Below are positions 35,775-44,296 of a DNA stretch of 64,000 nucleotides, piece after piece; within the stretch, counting starts at the first letter, position 1; each line of letters starts with the position of its first letter. The DNA is from Bacteroidaceae bacterium (GTDB taxonomy: Bacteria > Bacteroidota > Bacteroidia > Bacteroidales > Bacteroidaceae). The position numbers were made by a program, and so were the translations under genes. Location of the stretch: the NCBI GenBank assembly GCA_017447625.1, contig JAFSNB010000002.1, positions 1 through 64,000 on the forward strand. Direction: 5' to 3'. Under the pieces are notes generated by a model. It saw only the letters and a program-made list of their open reading frames with translations, was not told where the DNA came from and made no database searches.

Positions 35775-38015
35775 ATGAACACAAACAACCTATTACACAA
35801 GTGGGCTTGCCTCGCCCTCTTATTCATCTGCACGCTGAACGCAGCTGCCGAGAAAACCGTCTATATCCCCAATGAGTGGCGCAATCCGTGGAATCCGGAC
35901 ACTCTGCTCTATGCCGAGAGTGACCCCAACAACCAATACACGTGGTCTAAGAGCCGCTCTGTGGAGACAGACAACTTCATCATCTTCTGGGATAAATACT
36001 GGGGAAAGACTGCGCCGGACAAGCTCCCAAGCAGCAACTTCTTCTATTTCGACCTCGCATATATGAAGCAGCAGCTGGAGGCTTTCTATGATTTAGAAAT
36101 CAACACGCTGGGATTCGTGGATCCTGAAACCAGCAACGTGGCCAAGTACAAGATTATGGTACTGCTAAACCACACAGAGACCTGGACCTGCTATGGCGGC
36201 GGTTACGACTATATGGTACCTGCCCTTTGGCTCAATCCTGCAACGAGCAAGCCCGTAGGACACTCTGTGGCACATGAGGTGGGCCATTCGTTCCATTATA
36301 TGTGTTATGCCGAGGCTGTTAATCACTATGAGAACAACAACATCGGCACAGGCTTCCACCTGCAGGTCGGCAATGGACAGACCATCTGGGAACAGACAGC
36401 CCAGTGGCAGGCCAATCAGAGTTTCCCGGAATTGATGTATTTGCAGAGCTGGGGCGTGTTCCGCAACTCGCACAACTATGCCTTCACTCACGAGTGGCAC
36501 CGCTATCAGAGCTATTGGCTCCACTACCATCTGGCAGATAAATATGGGATAACTACGGTGGCTGATGTGTGGAACACCCCGATGCGTAAGTCATCGGACT
36601 TCACTACAGATGGCTGCGACTTCAACCAAAGCCTGATGAAGCTGAAAGGCTGGAAGCCCGTGGACCTCTATCGCGAATACTACGACTATGCCGCCCACTG
36701 CGCCACTCAGGACTGGGCTGCCTGCGCCCCTTACCGCAATGCGTATATCGGTGATTTCAACTACGAGGCTGTCCTCACCGAAGACGGGGCCTATCAGGTG
36801 GCTATGGGGAGCTGCCCGCAGAGCACGGGCTTCAACATTATTCCTTTGGAGGTTCCTGCTGCCGGCACTACCATCAAGGCCGACTTTACGGCGCTTCGCA
36901 CAAGCTCAAAACTCGCCACAGGCGATGCCAAACGCTGTATGGATGGAGAGACCTCATGGGGCTCTTGGGCTTCAGACGCCTACAACACCTCCAACAATGG
37001 TGCCCGCGATTCCCGTAAAGGCTTCCGTCTGGGATATGTGGCTCTGCTCGACGACGGCACACGCGTCTATCTGAATGCCGACTCCGTCTATTGCAAGGGC
37101 ACAGGAAATCGCTCAGCAGAGGTGGAAGCCGTTGTTCCGGAGGGAACACAAAGACTGTGGATGATTGTGTCGCCCGCTCCGACCGAGTATTTCCAGCATC
37201 TCTGGGACGAGGATCTCACTCGCAACGACGATTTCTGGCCCTATCAGGTGAGCTTCACAGGCACCGACATAGACCAGGCAACTGCCATTGTTTATGCTCA
37301 GCCGACGCTCGACGGGCGTGACATAGCTGACGCCACCTTTGAATACGATCTCAATCTGGCTCTTGATGCCCACGCCTATACTGGCACCACGGTGGCCATC
37401 AGCGGTAAGGTCGCTGCAACACTCGGCACCGCTTTCCAGATTGTTCCCGCAGATCTCAGGACAAAGATGGTGACTTGGAGCAGCACCGGACCTCAGAAGG
37501 ACCAGATCATGTTCTACGCCGCTACCTACAATAACGGCCGCATCAGCCAGCAGAGCACAGGCAGCACCGCTAATGGCTATGGCCATTGGTTCAATGCTAG
37601 CGGACGGGCTATCAGCTATGGAGACTCTGGCTCAAGAGTCTATTCCGAGTTCTCTTCCGGTAACAACACCTTCTACATAGGTCAGTACCCAGGCCGATGC
37701 CGTGCCGGCGACCAATATACCATCTGTCAGTTGTTCCGCTACAAAGACCAGAACAACAAAGTGGCCAAAGCCGCCTTCGTCTTCCATATCACAATGGGCT
37801 CAACCACCAGCGTTTCCCTGCGTAGCATATCCTATTCCAACCCGACTGGAATTGAAGAAATTCATAATTCTCAATTCACAATGCATAATGAGGCTGGCGC
37901 AGTATATGATCTCAGCGGACGCCGAGTCTCTGTGTCCTCTGTCTCCTCTGTGCCCTCTGTGCTCCCGAAGGGAGTCTATATCGTCAACGGAAAGAAGGTT
38001 TACATTAATAAATAG
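35775..38015 (+). CDS. DUF6055 secreted protein, putative zinc metallopeptidase, with C-terminal sorting-like domain
   Basis: 746 residues. Signal peptide to about residue 25 (LNAAAEK). The DUF6055 region follows (about 45-320: NFIIFWDKYWG, FYFDLAYMKQQLEAFYDLEINTLGF). HEVGH (167-171) matches the HExxH zinc motif, and IWEQTAQW downstream could give the third ligand, so peptidase activity is possible but unproved. A lectin-like middle part and a C-terminal GAVYDLSGRRVS...GVYIVNGKKVYINK sorting-like domain complete it. Two repeats lie just before and in this end: a period-7 tract coding IHNSQFTMHNEA, and a 9-bp tandem coding SSVSSVPSV. Confidence 0.8.
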   Translation: MNTNNLLHKWACLALLFICTLNAAAEKTVYIPNEWRNPWNPDTLLYAESDPNNQYTWSKSRSVETDNFIIFWDKYWGKTAPDKLPSSNFFYFDLAYMKQQLEAFYDLEINTLGFVDPETSNVAKYKIMVLLNHTETWTCYGGGYDYMVPALWLNPATSKPVGHSVAHEVGHSFHYMCYAEAVNHYENNNIGTGFHLQVGNGQTIWEQTAQWQANQSFPELMYLQSWGVFRNSHNYAFTHEWHRYQSYWLHYHLADKYGITTVADVWNTPMRKSSDFTTDGCDFNQSLMKLKGWKPVDLYREYYDYAAHCATQDWAACAPYRNAYIGDFNYEAVLTEDGAYQVAMGSCPQSTGFNIIPLEVPAAGTTIKADFTALRTSSKLATGDAKRCMDGETSWGSWASDAYNTSNNGARDSRKGFRLGYVALLDDGTRVYLNADSVYCKGTGNRSAEVEAVVPEGTQRLWMIVSPAPTEYFQHLWDEDLTRNDDFWPYQVSFTGTDIDQATAIVYAQPTLDGRDIADATFEYDLNLALDAHAYTGTTVAISGKVAATLGTAFQIVPADLRTKMVTWSSTGPQKDQIMFYAATYNNGRISQQSTGSTANGYGHWFNASGRAISYGDSGSRVYSEFSSGNNTFYIGQYPGRCRAGDQYTICQLFRYKDQNNKVAKAAFVFHITMGSTTSVSLRSISYSNPTGIEEIHNSQFTMHNEAGAVYDLSGRRVSVSSVSSVPSVLPKGVYIVNGKKVYINK
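37859..37970. repeat. Period-7 and 9-bp repeats in the DUF6055 C-terminal coding region
   Basis: AATTCAT, AATTCTC, AATTCAC, AATGCAT, AATGAGG (37859-37893) keep the frame between the catalytic part and the sorting-like domain. Units such as GTCTCCTCT/GTGCCCTCT follow at about 37935-37970. Confidence 0.75.
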
Positions 38016-38090
38016 TGCGTGTGCGCGAGCCGCAGATTGCCTCAATTCATTAAAATTAGGTACTTGCGGTATAAAAAAGAGCGCAAAAGT

Positions 38091-38121
38091 TTTGGCAGAT
38101 GCTCAGAAATAGGTACATTTG
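38091..38121 (+). promoter_or_regulatory. Promoter of the ferredoxin gene
   Basis: TTTG (38091-38094), exactly 19 bases, then TACATTTG (38114-38121); full consensus. Confidence 0.75.
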
Positions 38122-38194
38122 CAGCGGCAAAGGCACAATTGAGCTGTCTGCCACCTCCAAAAAGTATTGAGTAACCCTTAAAAAACAGACAATT

Positions 38195-38359
38195 ATGGCT
38201 TACGTAATCAGTAACGACTGTGTAGCATGCGGCACCTGCATTGATGAGTGCCCCGTTGGAGCTATCTCCGAAGGCGACATCTACTCCATCAATCCGGACG
38301 AATGCACCGAGTGTGGCACTTGTGCCGACGCTTGCCCCTCAGGAGCTATCAGCCTCTGA
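38195..38359 (+). CDS. 2[4Fe-4S] ferredoxin
   Basis: 54 residues. Two Cys-X2-Cys-X2-Cys-X3-Cys-Pro clusters are complete: CVACGTCIDECPVGAI and CTECGTCADACPSGAI. A small cytoplasmic electron carrier of the clostridial type. It has its own promoter and terminator, so it is a single-gene unit. The start ATG (MAYVISNDC) is the usual one for Bacteroidota ferredoxins. Confidence 0.97.
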   Translation: MAYVISNDCVACGTCIDECPVGAISEGDIYSINPDECTECGTCADACPSGAISL

Positions 38360-38389
38360 ACCGTTGCACACATCTAAACGTCAACTTAA

Positions 38390-38421
38390 AGCCTTTACCC
38401 TTTGTGGTAGAGGCTTTTTTT
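38390..38421 (+). terminator. Intrinsic terminator after the ferredoxin gene
   Basis: AGCCTTTACC (38390-38399), 6-base loop, GGTAGAGGCT (38406-38415), then a run of T to 38421. Confidence 0.85.
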
Positions 38422-38451
38422 GTTCTATTTCGTAAAAATAAGCCTTTTTTG

Positions 38452-38482
38452 TTGGCGGAATAAATAAAAAGGCATACTTTTG
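38452..38482 (+). promoter_or_regulatory. Promoter of the fasciclin lipoprotein gene
   Basis: TTGG (38452-38455), 19 bases, TACTTTTG (38475-38482); the start codon follows 28 bases later. Confidence 0.7.
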
Positions 38483-38510
38483 CAGACAAATCCCTTATAA
38501 ACCATCTATT

Positions 38511-40712
38511 ATGCGTACGAGTTTCTTTCGCCTCTGCGCCATCGTGTTGATAGCATGTGGCTGCCTTGCAAGCTGCAAGGAAGATATAGATGTATCTAAC
38601 CGCTATACCTTTACAGACCAGACTGTGCTGAGTTATCTGCAGGCTAACGACAGCATATTCAGCGACTATCTGCGTCTGCTCGGTGAGACCAAAGTGAGCG
38701 ACTATTCAGAGTCGTTGATGTCAAGCCGTCTCTCTGCCCGTGGCCATTTCACAGTCTTTGCCCCGAGCAACGACGCCATCCAGCTTTATCTTGACACCCT
38801 TTACCGTAAGGGCATTCTGACTGAGCCTTCGTGGAAGGGATTCAAGAACACCAACGACGAGGATTCTATCCGCAGGGTCATCGTCTTCAACAGCATCATT
38901 GACGGTGGCGACCAGGTATCCTATGCCACGGCGAACTTCCCTCCGAAAGAGAATGAGGAATTCGACATCTCCAACATGAACGACCGTCCCCTGTCCGTCT
39001 CCCGCGACAGCATAAATTCCGATATTATTCGTATCAATGGTTTATATCCGATATCCCTTCGCAACCGAGATATCGAGGTAATCAACGGATATGTGCATCA
39101 GATGGAAGCGGTGATTGCCCCGAGTAACGACCGCATCTCGGACTTCATAGAGACGTGGGCCACCACTCCGGGCAGCGGTTATATGGTGATGTCCAAACTG
39201 CTGCTGGCCTGCGGACTGCAGGACACCCTCAGCGCTTATCGCGATGACACTTGGGAACGGATGTACCTGACTAAGCAGGTGTTAGACCTGCCCGTACATA
39301 ACACATTCGGTCAGGTAGGAACGATGCCGGAGCACCGCTATTTCGGCTTCACCATCTTTGCGGAGACCGATGACTTCTGGCTCAGCGCAATCCCCGGAAA
39401 GGCCAGAGTGGAAGACATCACGGTCGAGGACGTGAAGGCATATCTCGAAGGACTGGATGTGTTCGGGAATGTCGTGGGGACGACCTACGATGACGACTAC
39501 CAGAATCCGCTGAACATCATAAACCAGTTCACCACCTATCACGTGCTGCCGCAGCGTATCGGGCGTGACAAGCTGGTAATCCACTACAACGAGTTGGGTT
39601 ATACTTATGGCACAAGTCAGGTTCCCACGATTCCCATAATGGACTATTACCAGACGCTTGGCGTCCCGCGTCTGCTGAAGACCTACGAGAGCCGCGAGAG
39701 CAACGGCATATACCTGAACCGCTTCCCAATTCTGCAAAACGGGCGCGGACGCTTCTCACCAGAGAACGAGAACAAGAACGACTACCACGAGTGTGGTGAC
39801 TTCTTTGAGATTCGCGGCGCAGCCACCACCCCGACTGAGAACGAGGGAATCGAGATTCTCAATCCGCTTGAGCTGAATGTGGATAACACCAGCATCCTCA
39901 ATGGCATCATCTATCCCATAAACAAACTCCTGGTCTGCACCGAGAATGTCTGCACTCAGATGATGAACCAGCGCGTACGCATAGATGTGGGCTGTATTAT
40001 GCCCGAGATAATGACCAACGGCATCCGTTCCAACCGCTCTTACTTCCCCACGGGCGCGACCAACTGCCGTGGTTTCCCGGACAACTATCAGTACATCAAC
40101 AATGTTGATATCGCCGAGGGCACAGAGTTCTATTACCTGCCGGGCTACTTATGCAATTGGTACAATCTGCAGGGAGACGAGTTCAATATCATCGGTCAAT
40201 ATGACTTCACTATCAAGTTGCCGCCAGTGCCCAAGTCGGGCCAATATGAGATTCGTTTCGGCGTTGCCTCTGGTACCCAGTGGCGTTCTATGGCTCAGGT
40301 CTATTTCGGCGCGTCTAAGGATAATATGCCGGCTGTCGGCATTCCTATGGATCTGCGCATGGGCGGTGTCTATCGCCGACTGGTCGGTGTAACCCAAGAG
40401 TCCGGCGTGGGCTGGGAGGACGACACCAACGATCAGGAGTACGACGACGAGGTAAACAAGCGGATGCGTGCCATCGGTTTCATGAAGGCTCCGAACTCAT
40501 GGAGTAACCAGTTCGGCGGCAAGTCCGTAAGACACGCCGAGTTCACCACCCGCCGTGTGATGGTCAGTCAGCACCTCGAAGCAAACAAGAACTATTATAT
40601 CCGTTTCAAGAGCGTATTGAAGGACAAGAAGAAGGAGTTCTTCATGGACTACTTCGAGTACGTCGCCAAGGAAGTCTATGATAATCCAAACGAAAGCGAG
40701 GATATCTGGTAA
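38511..40712 (+). CDS. Fasciclin-domain lipoprotein
   Basis: 733 residues. A lipoprotein signal ends in GCLASC (Cys at about 23). FAS1-type blocks are visible early (SDYSESLMSSRLSARGHFTVFAPSNDAIQLYLDTL, then INGYVHQMEAVIAPSNDRISDFI), as in fasciclin-domain proteins of Bacteroidales that stand at the cell surface. The C-terminal 250 residues (PPVPKSGQYEIRFGVASGTQWRSMAQVYFG) look like a carbohydrate- or ligand-binding beta-sandwich. It is followed by tRNA-Met. No SusC/SusD partner is seen beside it. Confidence 0.85.
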   Translation: MRTSFFRLCAIVLIACGCLASCKEDIDVSNRYTFTDQTVLSYLQANDSIFSDYLRLLGETKVSDYSESLMSSRLSARGHFTVFAPSNDAIQLYLDTLYRKGILTEPSWKGFKNTNDEDSIRRVIVFNSIIDGGDQVSYATANFPPKENEEFDISNMNDRPLSVSRDSINSDIIRINGLYPISLRNRDIEVINGYVHQMEAVIAPSNDRISDFIETWATTPGSGYMVMSKLLLACGLQDTLSAYRDDTWERMYLTKQVLDLPVHNTFGQVGTMPEHRYFGFTIFAETDDFWLSAIPGKARVEDITVEDVKAYLEGLDVFGNVVGTTYDDDYQNPLNIINQFTTYHVLPQRIGRDKLVIHYNELGYTYGTSQVPTIPIMDYYQTLGVPRLLKTYESRESNGIYLNRFPILQNGRGRFSPENENKNDYHECGDFFEIRGAATTPTENEGIEILNPLELNVDNTSILNGIIYPINKLLVCTENVCTQMMNQRVRIDVGCIMPEIMTNGIRSNRSYFPTGATNCRGFPDNYQYINNVDIAEGTEFYYLPGYLCNWYNLQGDEFNIIGQYDFTIKLPPVPKSGQYEIRFGVASGTQWRSMAQVYFGASKDNMPAVGIPMDLRMGGVYRRLVGVTQESGVGWEDDTNDQEYDDEVNKRMRAIGFMKAPNSWSNQFGGKSVRHAEFTTRRVMVSQHLEANKNYYIRFKSVLKDKKKEFFMDYFEYVAKEVYDNPNESEDIW

Positions 40713-40729
40713 GTTTTTCCCCGTTTTGT

Positions 40730-40760
40730 TTGGCAGTTCCGAAAAAATCGCTTACCTTTG
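40730..40760 (+). promoter_or_regulatory. Promoter of tRNA-Met
   Basis: TTGG (40730-40733), 19 bases, TACCTTTG (40753-40760). The tRNA begins 51 bases after it, downstream of a CCGCAAGG-rich leader. Confidence 0.65.
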
Positions 40761-40810
40761 CACCCGCAAAACCGCAAGGGGGCTCTTTGAGGCCCCTGAG
40801 CCGCAAGGCT

Positions 40811-40884
40811 GGCGGGGTAGCTCAGCTGGTTAGAGCGTCGGATTCATAATCCGAAGGTCGCGGGTTCAAGCCCCGCCCCCGCTA
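40811..40884 (+). tRNA. tRNA-Met (anticodon CAU)
   Basis: 74 bases with a full cloverleaf: acceptor GGCGGGG/CCCCGCT (G-U at the first pair), D arm AGCTCAGCTGGTTAGAGC, anticodon stem TCGGA/TCCGA with loop TTCATAA, T arm GCGGG TTCAAGC CCCGC. CCA is not encoded. A CAU anticodon could also be tRNA-Ile2; the elongator Met form seems more likely. Confidence 0.93.
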
Positions 40885-40901
40885 CAAGGTTAGACAATTG
40901 C

Positions 40902-40937
40902 AAAAGGGCATTGACGGAACACGCCAATGCTCTTTTT
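40902..40937 (+). terminator. Intrinsic terminator after tRNA-Met
   Basis: GGGCATTG (40906-40913) pairs with CAATGCTC (40925-40932), followed by TTTTT; upstream AAAA extends the stem. Confidence 0.8.
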
Positions 40938-40950
40938 GCATGTGAAGGAG

Positions 40951-41294
40951 GACCCACCCCCCAAACGGACTCTCCCCCCGCCGGCCCTCTGTCGCAAGTG
41001 GTGACTTGCTCCCCTTTGTGGGGCCGAAGCCACATTCAGTGGCTTCTCTAAAGACCCCAGTCGCCCTAAAGGGAGGGAGCAATATGAGGACAAGAGATGC
41101 TATCAATAAACGAACACGAATTATCACAAATATAATTAATGAGAAATTAATGGAAAATGAATGATAATTATATGTGAAAAATCCTAAGCAGCGCGCAGCC
41201 TAAATCGTAAATAAGCTCAATCGTAAATAAATAGTAATTTGGACTCGCTACGCGCTTGACACTTCAAGAAATCGTCAAATCGTAAATTAATTCT
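40951..41294. repeat. Repeat-rich gap between tRNA-Met and the GH2 gene
   Basis: No gene is seen in this gap. 40951-41086 holds G/C-rich repeat material (ACCCACCCCCCAAACGG, GCTCCCCTTTGTGGGG, AAGCCACATTCAGTGGCTT, CCCTAAAGGGAGGG). 41203-41294 holds AATCGTAAATAA-type period-7 units up to the GH2 start codon, with GCAGCGCGCAGC between. Confidence 0.65.
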
Positions 41295-43916
41295 ATGATT
41301 AAATCATTATTATCCAATCTGCGCGCAGCAGTTCTCCCCCCTACGGGGGGAGTTAGAGAGGGGCTTGTTCTTTTTCTGCTCTTTTCTTTCTTTTGTATTG
41401 TATGTTCTGCCCAACCCCTCCGCACTGACTCCGTCATTAACTTCGACTGGCGCTTCCACGCTGGCGATGTCATTGGTGGCGAACGGCCCGAGACACCAGA
41501 CGACTCATGGCGCGTGCTCTCTCTGCCCCACGATTTCCAGATAGAACAGCCTTGGGAAGTCCCCGGCGATGACGAACGGCCGGACAACAGCGACCCGGGA
41601 GCGAACCGCCGCAGCCGCCTCAGTTCACGCGGGTTCAAGGAGATGGGCATCGGATGGTATCGCAAGACCTTCACACCTCCCGCTTCGTGGCAGGGCAGAC
41701 GTATCCTCATAGACTTCGAGGGCATTATGCTCGTTGGCGATGCCTGGCTCAACGGCCAGCCCATAGGCAAGACCGATTACGGATACCTCGGCTTCGAGGC
41801 TGACATAACGAAGATGATAAAATTCGGTCAACCGAATGTGATTGCGGTGCGGGCAGACACCCGCTATGCCAACTCGTCACGTTGGTACACGGGCGGCGGC
41901 CTCTATCGCGACGTGCATCTTGTCACCACTCACCCCATGGTCTATTTCAACCGCCACCCCCTGAAGATTACCACCAATAATGGTCAATGGTCAATGGTCA
42001 ATGGTCAATCCCTCTCCCCCCAACGGGGGGAGTCGGAGAGGGGCCTCGTATCCATCCAAGCCGACGTAACCTGTCTTGGCCCGGCTCCGAAAGACCTGAC
42101 CTTCGGCATCCGTATTCTCGACCGTGAAGGGCGCGTCGTTGCGGAGAAGAATTGCTATGAGACATTCCGCGCAAACCAGCGCAGTCGCGAATACCAGCTT
42201 ACTGACATCCAGATTCCCAACGCTCATCTCTGGGATCTCGACGACCCGTATCTCTACACCGCCGAGGTGTCTGTATATAGTAAGGGTGAGGTGGCCGACT
42301 GTGTCCGGAGCACTTTCGGCGTGCGCACCATAGAATACGGCCCCGACTTCGGCTTCAAGCTGAACGGCAAGAAAGTAATCCTCAAGGGCATAGCAAACCA
42401 CCACACCCTTGGAGCGCTCGGTGCAGCCGCATATCCTCGAGCCATAGAAAAGCGTGTCAAACTGCTCAAGGACTTTGGCTTCAACCATATCCGTACCAGC
42501 CACAACCCCTATTCAGACGACCTGCTCGACCTCTGCGACAAATACGGAATCCTCGTCGTAGATGAACTATATGACAAGTGGTTAAAGCAGTTTGCCGGCG
42601 ACCGCGTCTCCTGGACAGAGCTTTGGCAACATGACGTCCCTGAGTGGATTCGTCGCGACCGCAACCACCCGTGTGTGGTTATGTGGAGTCTCGGCAATGA
42701 GCTACAGACCTATTGGGCTATTCCTTATGCAGACTGGGGCGTGACGCCTTACCGTCTGCAGAAGGCGCTGCTCCAACGCTACGACCAGACACGCCCGATC
42801 ACCGTGGCTATGCATCCGCGCGGACGCAGTCAGGAGACCGACTCCCTGCCGGCCCCGCTTGTGATGGAGACCGACATCGCCGCTTATAACTATCGTTATA
42901 TGTACTTCCCGGGCGACGGGCGCCGCTTCCCGTGGATGAAGTTCTACCAGAGCGAGGCCACCACAGCTGCCATGGGACCCAACTACTATGAGATGGACCT
43001 GAATAAAGTCATCGGTCTTGCCTACTGGGGAGCCATCGACTATCTGGGCGAGAGTCAGGGCTGGCCTGCCAAAGGGTGGGCTCAGGGTGTCTTCTATATA
43101 GACCTCTCCACGAAACCCAACGCCTATCTCGCCAAGTCTATCTTCTCCGACGAGCCCGTTGTCCACATCTGCGTCCAGGAGCAGAGTCAGGACATCGAGT
43201 GGAACGGCGTGAAGCAGAAAATCCGCCGCCTCACAGACCACTGGACCCGCACCGAAGGTGAACAACTCAGCATCACCACCTACACCAACGCCGATGAGGT
43301 GGAGCTGGTCGTCAACGGCAAGAGTCTCGGCAAGAAACAGAACGAACTTTCCAACCCGAAGGTACGCAACCAGATTCGTTGGGACAAAGTCGATTATCAC
43401 AAAGGCTACATAGAGGCCATCGCCCGCAGCGGCGGCAAAATCGTTGCCCGCCACCGCGTCGAGACCGCCGGTCCCGCAAAGAAACTCAGCCTACAACCCG
43501 ACCTCACTTCCTCAACAGACAAAGGTCAACAGTCTAAGGTCGAAGGTCAACAGTCAACTGTCAACTCCCCCCTCCGGGGGGCAGGGGGGCCGTCAATCCC
43601 AGGGGGGCCGTCAATCCCCTGGTTAGCCGACGGTCGCGACCTCCAGCACATCGTCGTCACCGCCACCGACAGCAAAGGCCGCGTTGTGCCTTCTGCCAAC
43701 ACCGACATCACCTTCTCTGTTGACGGCCCGGCTGAGATTATTGCAGTCAGCAGCGGCGACCACTACAGCGACGAGCTCACCTTCACCAACCACCGCCGCC
43801 TCTACGACGGCCGCTGCCTCGTGATCCTCCGTTCCGGCCGCACCCCGGGCAAAGTGACCCTCACCGCCACCGGCGAAGGCTTCAAACCCACCCGCTTGGT
43901 GATGACCACAAAGTAG
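41295..43916 (+). CDS. Glycoside hydrolase family 2 (beta-galactosidase-like), with three repeat-coded inserts
   Basis: 873 residues, secreted. GH2 layout: sugar-binding domain (about 45-210: SLPHDFQIEQPW, GIGWYRKTFTPP, DAWLNGQPIGKTDYGYLGF), Ig-like domain (about 250-355), TIM barrel (about 360-660), C-terminal domains. The acid/base Glu469 is in MWSLGNE and the likely nucleophile Glu554 in FYQSEATT. Three stretches are coded by dispersed repeats: RAAVLPPTGGVREGL in the signal peptide; NGQWSMVNGQ...ESERGL near 230-250; KGQQSKVEGQQSTVNSPLRG plus a doubled GGPSIP near 745-775. All lie outside core folds. The natural substrate is not clear. Confidence 0.9.
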   Translation: MIKSLLSNLRAAVLPPTGGVREGLVLFLLFSFFCIVCSAQPLRTDSVINFDWRFHAGDVIGGERPETPDDSWRVLSLPHDFQIEQPWEVPGDDERPDNSDPGANRRSRLSSRGFKEMGIGWYRKTFTPPASWQGRRILIDFEGIMLVGDAWLNGQPIGKTDYGYLGFEADITKMIKFGQPNVIAVRADTRYANSSRWYTGGGLYRDVHLVTTHPMVYFNRHPLKITTNNGQWSMVNGQSLSPQRGESERGLVSIQADVTCLGPAPKDLTFGIRILDREGRVVAEKNCYETFRANQRSREYQLTDIQIPNAHLWDLDDPYLYTAEVSVYSKGEVADCVRSTFGVRTIEYGPDFGFKLNGKKVILKGIANHHTLGALGAAAYPRAIEKRVKLLKDFGFNHIRTSHNPYSDDLLDLCDKYGILVVDELYDKWLKQFAGDRVSWTELWQHDVPEWIRRDRNHPCVVMWSLGNELQTYWAIPYADWGVTPYRLQKALLQRYDQTRPITVAMHPRGRSQETDSLPAPLVMETDIAAYNYRYMYFPGDGRRFPWMKFYQSEATTAAMGPNYYEMDLNKVIGLAYWGAIDYLGESQGWPAKGWAQGVFYIDLSTKPNAYLAKSIFSDEPVVHICVQEQSQDIEWNGVKQKIRRLTDHWTRTEGEQLSITTYTNADEVELVVNGKSLGKKQNELSNPKVRNQIRWDKVDYHKGYIEAIARSGGKIVARHRVETAGPAKKLSLQPDLTSSTDKGQQSKVEGQQSTVNSPLRGAGGPSIPGGPSIPWLADGRDLQHIVVTATDSKGRVVPSANTDITFSVDGPAEIIAVSSGDHYSDELTFTNHRRLYDGRCLVILRSGRTPGKVTLTATGEGFKPTRLVMTTK
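41334..41365. repeat. G/C palindrome, CTCCCCCC type, in the GH2 signal peptide
   Basis: CTCCCCCC (41334-41341), TAC, GGGGGGAG (41345-41352), then TTAGAGAGGGGC. The preceding CTGCGCGCAGCAG is shared with the copy in the DUF3108 gene. Confidence 0.8.
41983..42046. repeat. Period-7 tract joined to a G/C palindrome inside the GH2 gene
   Basis: Four GTCAATG units (41983-42010) are followed by CTCCCCCC (42014-42021), AAC, GGGGGGAG (42025-42032) and TCGGAGAGGGGCC, all read in frame. Confidence 0.8.
43520..43618. repeat. Period-7 tract, G/C palindrome and 18-bp tandem inside the GH2 gene
   Basis: CAAAGGT/CAACAGT-type heptamers run from 43520 to 43568. CCCCCC-TCC-GGGGGG (43567-43581) follows, then two exact 18-base copies of AGGGGGGCCGTCAATCCC (43583-43618). 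The frame is kept throughout. Confidence 0.85.
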
Positions 43917-43917
43917 C

Positions 43918-43973
43918 CTCACTCAATAACTACATAAACATTTCAGGGCAGCCCATCATTTGAGCCGCCCTGA
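43918..43973 (+). terminator. Terminator after GH2; left copy of a duplicated 56-bp sequence
   Basis: TTCAGGGC (43942-43949) pairs with GCCCTGAA (43967-43974) around a CATCATTTGAG loop. The whole 56 bases, beginning right after the stop codon, recur at 53737-53792 with two differences. 43975-44296 holds no gene: AATCCG repeats, A/T-rich sequence and a pyrimidine run. Confidence 0.75.
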
Positions 43974-44296
43974 ATAATTAACGCCATACTTTGGAAAAGA
44001 ATCCGCAAGAATCCGCAAAAATTCTTGTTTATTGTTGCATGTTGTTTTCGTTTAATCCGAAACAAATGTGAATAATATGAATAATCTAATCCATAAATTA
44101 TTATTATTCGTGGGGCAAATTATTCTGATTATTCCTATTCGTTTCAGAGCTAAATCCGTTGAATCCGTGTAATCCGTTGTTAATAGTTTAAGGAGTTTAA
44201 GTGAGGGGCTTTATTTTTTCTCTTTAAATCTCTCTTTTCTCTTTTTTCGCCTTCGCTTGGGCAATTCGTCTCTTTTATTTTCGCCATCGCCATGTT

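Noticed and set aside
40844-41035. Minus-strand 63-residue ORF ending in VAGAGLEPATFGL
   Set aside because: It is the complement of tRNA-Met and its flank; this ending is a well-known spurious protein from antisense tRNA.
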